In this document: positions 54,339 to 64,000 of the stretch, in pieces
Layout: the number at the start of each line of letters is the position of its first letter
How positions within the stretch are numbered: the stretch's first letter is position 1
Source: DATKDF01 sp963752045
GTDB taxonomy: Bacteria > Acidobacteriota > Vicinamibacteria > Vicinamibacterales > SCN-69-37
Reading direction: 5' to 3'
Assembly (NCBI GenBank): GCA_963752045.1
Contig: CAVVWN010000008.1
Location: 868,001 to 932,000 of the forward strand
Length of the DNA: 64,000 nucleotides
Made by a program: the position numbers and the translations under genes
The notes under the pieces: generated by a model
Database searches by the model: none
Told to the model about the DNA's origin: nothing
Seen by the model: only the letters and a program-made list of their open reading frames with translations

Positions 54339-56347
54339 TGGGTGCCGGCATGCAGCGAATCCTCATCGGCGTTGCGGTCGCGGCCTCGGTCTCGGTGCTC
54401 GCGCGGGAGGCGCCGCAGGCGGCGCCCGCGCAAACGGCCACCATCCCGAGCATCGACGCGTTGATCTCGCTGGAACGAGCGGCGTCACCTGTGCTGTCGC
54501 CCGACGGGCGCCACATCGCGTACACCATGCGTCGCACCAACTGGGACGACAACGAGTACGAGACCGAGATCTGGCTTGGCGATCTCGAGGAAGGGACGGT
54601 TCGGCAGCTCACGAGCGGTCCGAAGTCGAGCTCGGCACCGGCGTGGGCGCCCGACGGCCGCCGGATTGCGTTTCTCTCGGACCGGCAGGACCGGCGGCAG
54701 ATCTACGTGATCAATCGTGATGGTGGCGAGGCTCAGGCGCTCACGAGCACGACCGACAGCATCGGCCGGTTCGCCTGGTCGCCAGACGGGGCTGCCATTG
54801 CGTTCACGGCCACCGAGTCCGATGAGGCCACGCGTCGCACCCGCGAGCGCACCTGGGGAGAGTACCGCGTCATCGACGCCGAACACCGCATGGCGCACCT
54901 GCGGATCGTGGACCTCGAGACCGGGGCCACGCGCCGGCTGACCGAGGGCGCATTCACGGTCGGGGCATTCGACTGGTCGCCAGACAGCACTCGAATCGCC
55001 TTCGAACATCGCGTCAACACGGATCCGGCAAACGGCGGCACCGCGGACATCTCGGTCGTGACGCTTCGAGACGGCGCCATCCGTCCACTCGTGACGCAGG
55101 CCGGGCCGGACGGCAATCCCGTGTGGTCGCCTGACGGCACGCGCGTGGCGTTCGAAACGGCCATGGCCAATCCGGACTACTTCTACGCCAACGGGCGGAT
55201 TGCCGTCGTGCCGGCCGGGGGCGGGCAAATCCGGAATCTCACGCCGGCCTTCGACGAGGACCCGTCGCTCGTGGCCTGGCGGCCGACGGGCCTCTACTTT
55301 TCGGCCACTCAGCGGACGTCTACGTATCTCTTCCGCCTGCAGCCTGGAACCGGCGACGTGGCGCGCATGGCACCGGACGCGGGGCGGACCGGATCGGAGT
55401 TCAGCCTGGACGCCGCCGGCGACGCGGTGGCGTTCGTCGGGGCTGATGCCAGCACGTTTCCGGAGATCTACGCGGGCGCGCTCGGCGGGACGTCGGTCAG
55501 GCGTTTGACCCGAACGGGCGACCAGACGGCGGCCTGGGTGGGCTCGTCGCGCGAGCTCATCAGGTGGAAGAGCCAGGACGGTACCGAGATCGAAGGCGTC
55601 CTGCACAAGCCGGCGAGTTTCGAGGCCGGGCGACGGTACCCGCTGCTCGTCGTCATTCACGGGGGGCCAACCGGCGTCTCGCGACCGATTCCGTACAGCA
55701 GCACGCGCATCTACCCGATCGACATCTGGCTCGGCCGAGGCGCGGTCGTTCTCGAGCCCAACTACCGGGGCAGCGCCGGCTACGGCGAGAGGTTCCGGTC
55801 GCTCAACGTCCGCAACCTCGGGGTGGGCGACGCCTGGGACGTGCTGTCGGGGATCGACGCGCTCATCGCGCAGGGCATCGCCGACGGCGATCGCGTCGGC
55901 GTGATGGGGTGGAGCCAGGGCGGGTACATCTCCGCGTTCCTGACGACGCATGACAGCGCTCGCTTCAAGGCCGTGTCGGTTGGGGCGGGCATCTCGAACT
56001 GGACGACCTACTACGTCAACACGGACATCCATCCCTTCACGAGGCAGTATTTGAAGGCCACGCCCTGGGAGGATCCGGAGATCTATGCGAAGACGTCGCC
56101 CATGACCTACATCAAGGGCGCCCGCGCGCCAACGCTCATCCAGCACGGCGAGGCCGACGAGCGCGTGCCGCCACCGAATGCCTTCGAGCTCTATCAGGGT
56201 CTCCAGGACATGGGCGTCGCGACGAAGCTCGTCATCTACGGCGGATTCGGCGGCACCGGCCACGGCCCGACGCGGCCGCGCTCCAGTCGGGCGCTGATGC
56301 AGCACAACCTCGACTGGTTCGACGAGCACCTGTTCCTGAAGCGCTGA
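54338..56347 (+). CDS. Exported S9 prolyl-oligopeptidase-family peptidase
   Basis: A 669-residue protein with ATG 54338 overlapping the preceding stop and a signal peptide (residues about 1-32). The N-terminal beta-propeller has many WSPDG/APDGRRIAF blades. The C-terminal alpha/beta hydrolase domain has the nucleophile GWSQGGY (Ser526), acid in HGEADERVPP and His in GGTGHGP. These are the S9 (DPP/acylaminoacyl peptidase-like) triad elements. It would cleave peptides in the periplasm. Co-transcribed with the cyclase lipoprotein. Confidence 0.92.
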   Translation: MGAGMQRILIGVAVAASVSVLAREAPQAAPAQTATIPSIDALISLERAASPVLSPDGRHIAYTMRRTNWDDNEYETEIWLGDLEEGTVRQLTSGPKSSSAPAWAPDGRRIAFLSDRQDRRQIYVINRDGGEAQALTSTTDSIGRFAWSPDGAAIAFTATESDEATRRTRERTWGEYRVIDAEHRMAHLRIVDLETGATRRLTEGAFTVGAFDWSPDSTRIAFEHRVNTDPANGGTADISVVTLRDGAIRPLVTQAGPDGNPVWSPDGTRVAFETAMANPDYFYANGRIAVVPAGGGQIRNLTPAFDEDPSLVAWRPTGLYFSATQRTSTYLFRLQPGTGDVARMAPDAGRTGSEFSLDAAGDAVAFVGADASTFPEIYAGALGGTSVRRLTRTGDQTAAWVGSSRELIRWKSQDGTEIEGVLHKPASFEAGRRYPLLVVIHGGPTGVSRPIPYSSTRIYPIDIWLGRGAVVLEPNYRGSAGYGERFRSLNVRNLGVGDAWDVLSGIDALIAQGIADGDRVGVMGWSQGGYISAFLTTHDSARFKAVSVGAGISNWTTYYVNTDIHPFTRQYLKATPWEDPEIYAKTSPMTYIKGARAPTLIQHGEADERVPPPNAFELYQGLQDMGVATKLVIYGGFGGTGHGPTRPRSSRALMQHNLDWFDEHLFLKR

Positions 56348-56370
56348 AGCCCGGCGCGGCCGGGCATCCG

Positions 56371-58146
56371 CTACTTGATCTTCACGATCCGGGATCCGAC
56401 CAGATCCGAATTGAAGTCGTACACGATGGCCTTGACGTAGGCCGGCACGCCCGTGACCGGGATCCTGACCTCGTGGGAGATCCCCTGAGCCATCAGCCGC
56501 GCGAAGGTGTCGCTCCGGAGGTTGAGGTTCATGTCCTGCCAGCTCTCGCCGACGACCCGTTCGTCCTTGTCGCCGACGAAGATGGCGATCTTCAACTGCC
56601 CCTGACGCACCCCGCCTTCGTCGGTCAGCATGAGCCGGTCGGCCGCGATTCGTAACGTCGCCAGGACGGCGGTCGGCGGATTGCCCTCACGCGCGACGTC
56701 GAGCGTGAGGCCGATGTCCGGGACGTCGCGGTCGTAGTTGGCCGCGCCGGCGATGCGGCTGAACGTCAGCATTTCGATGCGGTTGAGCGGCGGCAGTTCC
56801 TGGCTGCCGTAGTACCCGCGTCGGTACAGGACGGTGACGTCGGGCCGGTTCACGCGCACGCGAATGTTGCGATAGCGGCCGCTCCAATCGGTGTTCGTCG
56901 GGTAGTAGCCGATGAGGTACTGGAAGCTCGTCGCGGTGTCGATGCGCCGCACGCCCTCGGACGCGTAGCGGTACAGCGAGGCGATGCCGCCCGTCATGGT
57001 CGAGAGGGTGCGAAGGTCGGCAACGCGCTGGCGCGTGGCAAGGGTGGGGCCGGGCAGCCTCGGGGCGAAGGCCCGTCCACCGGCCGACGTCTGCAGGCTC
57101 GCGTTCGGAGGCGCGACGTTACCGGGCAGGCCGCCGGTGTGGATCGTGTCGATGACCACGCGCGCGTCGTTGGCGACCGAGGCCAGGCTGGTGGAGTTCT
57201 CGAGCCGCGGCAGCTGCAGGCCGTTCTCGGTCACGAGCACGAGGTGCTTCTCGCCGGCCAGATGCCGCAGGTACTCGATTCCCGTGTAGAGGTTCGCGAT
57301 GTCCTGGTTCGTCTGGGCGGCCGCCTCGACGTATTCCTCGAACGAGAGATCGATCGACGCGGCCTGGTCAGCGCCGATGACGTCGAGCGTCGAGGTGCCC
57401 ATGAGCAGGTTCGCGGCGCGCCGCTCGTCGCCCGCGAGCCGGTCGGCGTCGGCCACTACCGCGGCGGGCAGCTCGCGCATTTCGGCCGCGCCGGGTCCCT
57501 TGAAGATCGTGTCGATCCGCACCTGGATCGAGTCGGGGATTCGGGATCCACCGTAGACGGCCGTCAGGCCGCCGAAGCGCTGCTTCATCAGCGCCTCGAC
57601 GCGTTCGTGGTCCTTCTTGAAGCGCTCCAGAACCTCGACGATCTTCGCGTGGTCGGTCGTCAGATCCGTCGCCCGGTTCCACGCGAGGATGCCAACGTGG
57701 TCCTGCGGCAACAGGCGGTCCTTGACGAACTCGAGCATCGCATCCACGCCCTTGGCCGGCGGCTGCAGGCGACCCCTGCCGAGCACGAGCAGGAACACGC
57801 GGTGGTTCTGCGCGGCGACTTCGGCGTTGCGAGGGTCGCGCAGGAGCGGCAGGGCGTTGGGCGACGGCTCGGCCGCCACGAGCGAGTGCGCCGAAAAGAA
57901 GCTGATGGCTTGCGGCCGGCGATCTTCCTCGACGATGAAGTCGGCCTGCGAGAGATCCGTCACCGGCCGTCCCTGCCGGTCGAGTACCCGCACGTCGACG
58001 GGCACGAGCGTGGTCGACGTCCGAAACTGCGGACGCGGCGGCGGGTCCTGCGCGCCGACGGTCGACACGGCCGTCGATGCAAGCAGGATGGTGACCGAGA
58101 ACACCGCCACGGTCACCGGGCGGCGCCCACGAACTCGTCCGGACAT
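56371..58146 (-). CDS. Exported acidobacterial VWFA-related domain protein
   Basis: ATG 58146 has GGAGGT 4-5 nt upstream. The 591-residue protein starts with a signal peptide (residues about 10-32, ending VGAQ). The domain opens with VPVDVRVLDRQGRPVTDLSQADFIVEEDRRPQ, the typical VWFA-related entry. It then has VFLLVLGRGRL, ITSLEYLRHLAGEKHLVLVTEN-like text, FQYLIGYYPTNTDWSGRYRNIRV and YYGSQELPPLNR near the end. The fold is a VWA domain without a classical MIDAS DxSxS. Such proteins are exported; ligand unknown. It is 72 bp downstream of the cyclophilin gene on the same strand. Confidence 0.88.
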   Translation of the reverse strand: MSGRVRGRRPVTVAVFSVTILLASTAVSTVGAQDPPPRPQFRTSTTLVPVDVRVLDRQGRPVTDLSQADFIVEEDRRPQAISFFSAHSLVAAEPSPNALPLLRDPRNAEVAAQNHRVFLLVLGRGRLQPPAKGVDAMLEFVKDRLLPQDHVGILAWNRATDLTTDHAKIVEVLERFKKDHERVEALMKQRFGGLTAVYGGSRIPDSIQVRIDTIFKGPGAAEMRELPAAVVADADRLAGDERRAANLLMGTSTLDVIGADQAASIDLSFEEYVEAAAQTNQDIANLYTGIEYLRHLAGEKHLVLVTENGLQLPRLENSTSLASVANDARVVIDTIHTGGLPGNVAPPNASLQTSAGGRAFAPRLPGPTLATRQRVADLRTLSTMTGGIASLYRYASEGVRRIDTATSFQYLIGYYPTNTDWSGRYRNIRVRVNRPDVTVLYRRGYYGSQELPPLNRIEMLTFSRIAGAANYDRDVPDIGLTLDVAREGNPPTAVLATLRIAADRLMLTDEGGVRQGQLKIAIFVGDKDERVVGESWQDMNLNLRSDTFARLMAQGISHEVRIPVTGVPAYVKAIVYDFNSDLVGSRIVKIK

Positions 58147-58218
58147 GAAACCTCCGATCGGCTGAACGGCTGGCACCTGTCAGTTTAGACCGGGTCGGGA
58201 GGGCAAACGACAAAGGAC

Positions 58219-58882
58219 CTACGGGCCGACGGTGGCCTTTCGGATGAAATCGAGCCTCGGGAACCGGGCGTCGAGCCAGGCGTTGCCGCCCTCGAAAGAA
58301 CGGGTCCTGGCCCCCGGCCCGAATGCCACCCGGGCCTTCGCCGTGCTCGGCGTTGAGCGCGTCGAAGACATCCATGCCCTGGATGACGCGACCGAACGGC
58401 GTGAACGGCTCGCGGTCGTGGGTGGCCGAGTTGTCCCGGAGGTTGACGAAGACCTGCGTCGTCCGGCCGTTGGGGACGGCGAACGCAAAGGCCACCGTCC
58501 CGCGGACGTTCGACTCCCGGAACGGTTCGTCCGGTATCGTGGCCGTCCGCCATGCCTGTGCGATCGCCGGGTCGCCATTGACGCCGAACTGCACCCACCG
58601 GCCTGCCGTGACGCGGAAGAACCGCGCCTCGTCGTAGTATCCGTAGCGCACGAGGTTGACGAACCGGTCGGCGCCAAGCGGCGCCCACTCGCGAATGACC
58701 TCGATCAGCACTTCGCCCCGCGTGGTGTCGAGCCGGACGACGGCGCGCGCCGGCGCCGGCTGGGCGAATTCCGGCGCGGCCGGGTTGACGAGCAGCGCCC
58801 GGTTCGGTTGGTCGGGATAGGACGATCCCGCGTGGGCGGCGACTGCAAGGCCGAAGAACGCGGAGAGAATCGAGATTCGCAT
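58219..58882 (-). CDS. Exported peptidyl-prolyl isomerase (cyclophilin), one frame break
   Basis: ATG 58882 opens a signal peptide (residues 1-20). The cyclophilin domain reads RLDTTRGEVLIEVIREWAPLGADRFVNLVRYGYYDEARFFRV, then VQFGVNGDP, RGTVAFAF, TTQVFVNLRDN and FGRVIQGMDVFDAL. A break near 58298 shifts into GGNAWLDARFPRLDFIRKA. Periplasmic cyclophilins isomerise prolyl bonds during envelope-protein folding. The start codon overlaps that of the divergent TolB-CehA fusion by two bases, so the two promoters must lie within or across each other's coding regions. Confidence 0.85.
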
Positions 58883-61401
58883 GAGCACTCATGATGTTCC
58901 CACCCGCGCGAAAGTTCAAAGGGCGGTGCTTCTCTCCCTGCTCGGCGGCCTGATGGCCGGCGTGACGCTCTTTTCCGGCCCGTCCCGTTTCGGCTTTTCG
59001 GACCGCGTCGAGCGTCATCTGTTTCCGGAGGTCACGACCGGGCCGGCCGAGCCGACGTGGAGCCCCGACGGCAGCCGGATCGCCTTCTCGATGCAGGGCG
59101 ACATCTGGACGATGGCCGTGGCCGGCGAATCGGCCGGGGCGGAGGCGGGCCGGGCCGTGGCGATCACCGAAGGCCCCTGGTACTACTTCGAGCCGTCGTG
59201 GAGCCCGGACGGGCAGTGGATTGCGTTCACGGTGGACACCGGAGGCAACCTCGACATCGGCATGGTGCGCGCCGACGGCAGCGACCTCGAGCGGCTGACC
59301 GAGCACGATGCCGTGGACATCGAGCCGGTATGGAGCCACGACGGGGCAGATCTCTTCTTCGTGAGCTCGCGCGCGCGCGGGTTCGACATCTTCCGGCTGC
59401 ACGTCGCGGATCGAACCGTGACGCCCGTGGTCACCGGCACCGGCGACCAGATTCAGCCGGCCGTGTCGCCCGACGGCCGCACGCTGGCCTGGGTGAGCCC
59501 GGTCCGTGGCCGGTTGGGGACCGGCGGCATCTGGACACGCCCTCTCGACGATCTCACGGCCGAGCCCACACTCGTGCGGTACGAGGAGTCGGAATACCGG
59601 ATGCGCCCGCAGTGGACCGCCGACGGCCAGGCGTTCCTCTATGGGACCGACGAAGCGGGATCGAACGACATCGCGGTCGTCCCGGCGTCAGGCGGAAACC
59701 CGGTGATCATCACCAACGATTCGATGGGTGAGTTTTCTCCGGCTGTTGCGCCCGACGGACGCTCGTTCGCGTTCATCGTCGAACCGCGGCGGGCCGATGG
59801 CGCTCTACACCGCGGCCATTGGCGGCGGTCCGTCCTCGTCATGGCGCCCGGTCGTCGTGCGGTCGAGACAGGCGCGATCCGCGACCGGGCGCCTGCGAGT
59901 CCGGCTGCTCGACGCGACCGGCCGGCCTGTGGCTGCGCGCGTGCAGCTTGTGGCCAGCGACGGCCGGGCTTACGCCCCTGACGATGGGTTTGCCAGGGTG
60001 ATCGCGGTGAGCGAGACACACTACTTCCACGCGGACGGTGAGTTCGAGGTCACTGTTCCCGCCGGGCCTTTACGGCTGGAAGTGCTTCGGGGGTTCGCGT
60101 ACCTGCCGGTCTCGGCCGAGGCCGTCGTCGTTGCCGGGGAAACGGGAACGCTCAGCGTGCAACTGGGCCGTCGCCTCGGGGGCGAGGCCTTCCGGGCGTG
60201 GTACTCGGGAGACACCCACGCCCACGACCTCCATCAAGGCCGATTCGGTCTGACGCATCGGACGCTCTTTCTGCAGTCGGTTGCCGAAGATCTCAACGTG
60301 TCGAATGTGCTCATCCACATGGACGGGACGCGCCTGATGGGCCGGTGGGAGGACCTGTCGGGCGAGCCACATCCGCTCTCGACCGGAACGCACATCATGC
60401 AGTTTGCCCAGGAGTTCCGCGGATCGCTCGGTCACGTCGGATTGCTCGGGATCAACAGGTTCGTGCTGCCGCTCATTGGCGGCACGCCGGGCACGGCGTT
60501 CGGTGAGACCGCGAGCGATCTGCCCTATCTCGACGGTGCCCGGGCGCAGGGGGGCATTGCCGGCTTCATGCATCCCTACCTGAACGCCGGGAGGAATCCG
60601 GCCGGATGGTCAGGTTCGCTCATTCCGGTGGACGTGGCGCTCGGGCGCGGCGACTTCTACGACGTCGCCAGTCTGTACTCGGACGAGCTTGGCTCGGCGG
60701 AGATGTACTACAAGCTCCTCAACTGCGGGTTCCGCCTGCCGGCGACCGGCGGAACGGACAACTTTCCGGATGTCTGGCGCGATCCCCCGCCGGGGACCGA
60801 TCGCACGTACGCGCGCGTTGACGGGCCGCTCTCGGTGGCTTCCTGGCTGGCCGCGGTCAAGGCGGGCCGGACCTTCGCGACAAATGGCCCGCTCATCACG
60901 CACTTCACCGTCGATGCCGTGGACGCGGGAGGCGAGGTGCGGTTGCCGTCGGGCGGGCGAGGCGACGTGATCGTGGACGCGCGCGTGGTGTCGATCGCAC
61001 CCGTCGACCGTCTCGAGGTGGTCGTCAACGGCGAGGTGGTCGCGGCGGTGGCACCGCCAGGTGGCACGACGGTGCCCGGCGCCGCCGGCTCACACGAGCT
61101 TGCGTATCGCGGATCGGTTGCGGCGCCCGATGGCGGATGGGTGGCCGTGCGGGCGGTTGGCCCGGCGCACCGCTATGTCGCCGACAGCTACGGCTTCTCC
61201 CACACCAGCCCGGTCTATGTTGTGCGCGAGGGGCGTCCGGGCTTCGTGTCGGCGGCCGACGCGCAGTACCTCGGTGAGGTCGTCGAGGCCATTCGCGACC
61301 GTGCCGGCCGCGGCGCGTGGCGAAGTGACGCCGCACGGGCAGCCTTCATGCAGGAGCTCGACGAGGCGCGGGCGGTCTATCGCAGGCTGGCTGGGCGGTG
61401 A
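58881..61401 (+). CDS. TolB-like propeller fused to CehA/McbA metallohydrolase, one frame break
   Basis: ATG 58881 gives a signal-like N terminus (residues about 15-35) and a WD40/PD40 propeller with repeated WSPDGSRIAF, WSPDGQWIAF and SPDGRTLAW blades. After a break near 59790 the same protein continues MALYTAAIGGGPSSSWRPVVV, then a beta-sandwich. The CehA/McbA (PHP-like) hydrolase domain has WYSGDTHAHDLHQG, LIHMDGTRLMG, GIAGFMHPYLNAGR and GGTDNFPDVW. The C-terminal beta domain ends with PVYVVREGR. The metal ligands (DTHAHD, the HPY histidine and GTDN) are intact. About 840 residues in all. Confidence 0.82.
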
Positions 61402-61423
61402 TGGCCTCAGCGCAGGCGCACGG

Positions 61424-63328
61424 CTACGGCCGGCTGCTTCGTGAGTCCAGCTCGTCCCACCGCGCGTAGGCGGTTTCGAGATCGGCGCGCGCGGTCTCGA
61501 GCGTGGCGAGCGTCGCTCGGATCTGGTCCGCCGGTTCCTTGTAGAACTCGGGGCCGGCCACAGCCGCTTCGAGGCGTGCGATTTCGGTTTCGAGTCCGTC
61601 GATCTTGCCCGGAAGGGCATCGAACTCGAGACGCTCCTTGTACGAGAGTTTCTTCGGGACGGCGACGGCCGCGGCGGGCGGCGAGGGGTGTTCGGCACTC
61701 CCGGGCGGCGCCGGACCTTCGAGTACGGCGCGGGCCAGATGCCGCCGCTGCCAGTCCGCGTATCCGCCCACGTTCTCGTCGATGTGCCCGCTGCCGTCGA
61801 AGGCGAGCGTGCTCGTCACGAGGTTGTCGAGGAAGCGGCGGTCGTGGCTGACGACCAGGATGGTGCCGGGAAAATCGACGAGCGTCGCCTCGAGGACCTC
61901 GAGCGTCTCGATGTCGAGATCGTTCGTGGGCTCGTCGAGCATCAGGACGTTGGCCGGTCTGGCGAGGAGCCTCGCGAGCAGCAGGCGGTTGCGCTCGCCG
62001 CCCGAGAGCGACTTGACGAGGGAACGGGCCCGCTCCGGGGCAAACAGGAAGTCCTCCAGATAGCCGTGGACGTGGCGGCTCGTGCCGCCGATGGTGACGG
62101 TATCGTTGCCGTCGGCGACGGTGTCGGCCACCGTGCGCTCGGGATCGAGCTGCTCCCGCTGCTGGTCGAAGTAGGCGATTTGAACGTTGGCGCCGCGGCG
62201 AACCTCCCCGGTGTCGGGCACGAGCTCACCGGCGAGCAGCCGCAGCAGCGTCGTCTTTCCGGTGCCGTTCGGACCGATGAGCCCGATTCGGTCTCCGCGC
62301 ATGATGCGCGTCGAGAAGTCGCGGACGACCGTGCGGTGGTCGTAGGATTTCGTCACGCGATCGACCTCGAAGACCAGGCGGCCCGAGCGGCTCGACGCGT
62401 CTATCTCCGCGCGGACGCTGCCGGTCTGAGTCCGACGGGCGGCCCGCTCCTCGCGCATCTTCATGAGCGCCCGGACCCGGCCTTCGTCGCGCGTGCGCCG
62501 GGCCTTGATGCCACGCCGGAGCCACGCTTCCTCGCGTGAGAGCAGCGTGTCGAACTTCTGCTGCGCCAGCGTTTCGTTCTCGAGCCAGGCCTCCTTCTTC
62601 TCGAGGAAGGACCGGTAGCCACCCGGCCACGAGCGCAACTGCCCGCGATCGAGCTCGACGATGCGCGTGGCGAGCCTCTCGAGAAACGCGCGATCGTGCG
62701 TCACGAAGACGACCGCGCCCCGGTAGTCGGCGAGCAGCGTCTCGAGCCACTCGATGGCATCGATGTCCAGGTGATTGGTCGGCTCGTCGAGGAGCAGGAG
62801 CGTGGGTTCGGCGACGAGCGCTCGCGCGAGGAGCGCCCGGCGCCGCCATCCGCCAGACAACGCATCCACCCGGACGTCCGGGTCGAGGCCCAGGCGGGCA
62901 ATCACGTTCTCGACGCGCTGTTCGACGCGCCAGCCGTCTCGCTCGTCGAGCGTGTGCTGCAGACGGCCGAGCGCGGCCAGACGGGCCGGCGTCGGATCGG
63001 CGGCGACGTCGACCGCCGCATGGTGGTACTCGCGAACGAGATCGCGGAGGTCGTCGAGCCCCTCTGCCACCAGGTCGAACACGGTATCGGCGACGCCAGG
63101 CGGCACGTCCTGGGCGAGTCGCGCGATCCGCAGCCCAGGCGCGCGCCAGACCGAGCCTGCATCGGGAGGCCGTTCGCCCGAGAGCATCTGCAGCAGCGTG
63201 GACTTGCCGGCCCCGTTGCGGCCGATGATGGCGATGCGCTCGCCGTCGTCGATCTGGAGGCTGGCCTCGTCGACGAGCGGCAGGTGGCCGAACGCTATCG
63301 AGACGCGGTCGAGCGTGATGACGGGCAC
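61424..63328 (-). CDS. uup: ABC-F ATPase Uup
   Basis: A 634-residue tandem ABC ATPase without membrane domains. NBD1 has Walker A GRNGAGKSTLLQ (about residues 36-47), signature ALSGGWRRRALLAR and Walker B LLLLDEPTNHLD. The linker is followed by NBD2 (GPNGTGKTTLLRLLAGE, SLSGGERNRLLLAR, VLMLDEPTNDLD). A C-terminal coiled coil (KLSYKERLEFDALPGKIDGLETEIARLE ...) is diagnostic of Uup within ABC-F. Known roles in E. coli are branched-DNA/ribosome-associated functions. It faces the TolB-CehA gene and is downstream of the small exported protein gene. Confidence 0.95.
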   Translation of the reverse strand: MPVITLDRVSIAFGHLPLVDEASLQIDDGERIAIIGRNGAGKSTLLQMLSGERPPDAGSVWRAPGLRIARLAQDVPPGVADTVFDLVAEGLDDLRDLVREYHHAAVDVAADPTPARLAALGRLQHTLDERDGWRVEQRVENVIARLGLDPDVRVDALSGGWRRRALLARALVAEPTLLLLDEPTNHLDIDAIEWLETLLADYRGAVVFVTHDRAFLERLATRIVELDRGQLRSWPGGYRSFLEKKEAWLENETLAQQKFDTLLSREEAWLRRGIKARRTRDEGRVRALMKMREERAARRTQTGSVRAEIDASSRSGRLVFEVDRVTKSYDHRTVVRDFSTRIMRGDRIGLIGPNGTGKTTLLRLLAGELVPDTGEVRRGANVQIAYFDQQREQLDPERTVADTVADGNDTVTIGGTSRHVHGYLEDFLFAPERARSLVKSLSGGERNRLLLARLLARPANVLMLDEPTNDLDIETLEVLEATLVDFPGTILVVSHDRRFLDNLVTSTLAFDGSGHIDENVGGYADWQRRHLARAVLEGPAPPGSAEHPSPPAAAVAVPKKLSYKERLEFDALPGKIDGLETEIARLEAAVAGPEFYKEPADQIRATLATLETARADLETAYARWDELDSRSSRP

Positions 63329-63344
63329 GGAGCGAAACGGCCGA

Positions 63345-63830
63345 TCACTTGCGCTTCGTCACGGCCGTGGAGTCGCCGGTCCGGTGGTCGGAGATCTGGA
63401 AACGCAGGAACGCATGCACGGCCGCAAGCGCCTCGGCGTCCGACGAGACGATGTCCACGCGTCCGCCGCGCTCGGTTTCCCGGTAGCGGTACTCAATCCG
63501 ATCCTTCAGGCGCGCGAGGTCGTCAGCGCCGGTCACGGCCGTGCCCGCGTGGACGGCCTGTGGGGTCGAGAAGTCGCCGGCTTTGAAGTGCGCGGGCAGC
63601 ATCTGCAGGTGCCGTCGAATGGCCGCGAGGTTCGTGGCGTCGCCAGGGTCTTTCACCGAGACGTCGATGGCGCCGCCATCGTCATACAGGTGGAAGTGGT
63701 GGGCCGTGGCCTCCTGGTCGAAACCCATCACCATGCCCTGATGCTGGCGGGTCGCCGGATCCGGATGCTGGGCGAACACGGGGAGCGCGGCCAGTAGCGC
63801 GGCCGCAAGTGCGGCTGTGAATGGGTGCAT
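63345..63830 (-). CDS. Small exported protein, unknown
   Basis: ATG 63830 gives 161 residues with a clear signal peptide (MHPFTAALAAALLAALPVFAQ). The mature part begins HPDPATRQHQGMVMGFDQEATAHHFHLYDDGG, has a central block (IRRHLQMLPAHFKAGDFSTPQAVHAG) and ends with a DRIEYRYRETERGGRVDIVSSDAEAL helix-strand motif. The His/Met-rich N-terminal part may bind a metal; this is inference from composition. An upstream in-frame start at 63899 has no signal. It precedes uup by 17 bp. Confidence 0.7.
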   Translation of the reverse strand: MHPFTAALAAALLAALPVFAQHPDPATRQHQGMVMGFDQEATAHHFHLYDDGGAIDVSVKDPGDATNLAAIRRHLQMLPAHFKAGDFSTPQAVHAGTAVTGADDLARLKDRIEYRYRETERGGRVDIVSSDAEALAAVHAFLRFQISDHRTGDSTAVTKRK

Positions 63831-63965
63831 GTTCAGTCCTCTGGTACCTGGCAATCTGGAACCTACCAACACTAGCACCGGAGGCGCTCGGAGCACCAAA
63901 CCGTCGGTTTCCTGGCGCCTTTGGAATATGCTACGCGCTCAGAAGCAGGTGCGAGGAGGACGACG

Positions 63966-64000
63966 GATGAAGCTCAGAGGCGCGTGGGTCGTCGTGACCT
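63966..64000 (+). CDS. Partial CDS start, possible SDR
   Basis: ATG 63966 with GAGGAGGA 8 nt upstream opens a frame running off the right edge. The 11 visible residues end in a hydrophobic strand then VVT, as at the start of Rossmann-fold SDR proteins (VVVTGAS...). Only a suggestion; the family cannot be fixed from so little. Confidence 0.35.

Overview
The window reads as a chromosomal piece of a high-GC acidobacterium, most likely class Vicinamibacteria (inference; no 16S or ribosomal marker is present). The reasons are several exported VWA proteins of the type known as acidobacterial VWFA-related, two giant BNR/Asp-box exported proteins, a TolB-CehA/McbA fusion, a sulfatase, S9 peptidase and cyclase set, and a full Tad pilus locus. 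About 25 single-base frame breaks in 15 otherwise intact genes suggest an unpolished long-read assembly. Broken genes are therefore annotated as one gene each, with the break stated.

Layout. 1-11.7 kb: a partial GT87-type membrane protein, an ALDH7 dehydrogenase, a BNR-repeat protein with a YbaN-like partner, a terpene-cyclase-like repeat protein, a DUF362 lipoprotein, DUF192, and two broken polytopic membrane proteins. 12.0-24.9 kb: the Tad/Flp locus in one orientation (two Flp pilins separated by a terminator, prepilin peptidase, TadE, CpaB, CpaC, CpaE, CpaF, TadB, TadC, a 31-residue membrane peptide, a TadD-like TPR lipoprotein, an AAA+ ATPase and a double-VWA protein). 24.9-28 kb: a GT-C membrane protein facing two tandem membrane-anchored FkbM methyltransferases. 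28-32 kb: a second BNR giant and an MBL hydrolase.

32-33.7 kb: a GxxExxY PD-(D/E)XK nuclease-fold gene lying between two tandem-repeat arrays of one sequence family in opposite orientation, followed by udk. 34.5-40.4 kb: a DapA-family enzyme, an SDR, CrcB, an aminotransferase and a transketolase-like protein. 40.4-41.2 kb: an ArsM-like methyltransferase interrupted by an in-frame TGA at a conserved Cys position. A bacterial-SECIS-like hairpin follows at the right distance, so I call it a predicted selenoprotein. This is the most interesting single gene here. 41.3-46.3 kb: a TadG-like protein, sulfatase, fatty acid desaturase, tRNA-Leu(CAG) and a DUF442-like phosphatase.

46.6-50.8 kb: a signalling operon (multi-PAS histidine kinase, REC protein, REC-GGDEF cyclase). 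51.2-64 kb: a SpoIIAA-like protein, nucleotidyltransferase, alpha/beta hydrolase, cyclase, S9 peptidase, VWA protein, cyclophilin, the TolB-CehA fusion, Uup, and a small exported protein. REP-like palindromes sit at 7.4 kb and 51.0 kb.

The pilus locus, the extra TadG-like protein and the kinase/c-di-GMP operon together suggest a surface-attached, protein- and polymer-degrading soil or sediment lifestyle (inference).
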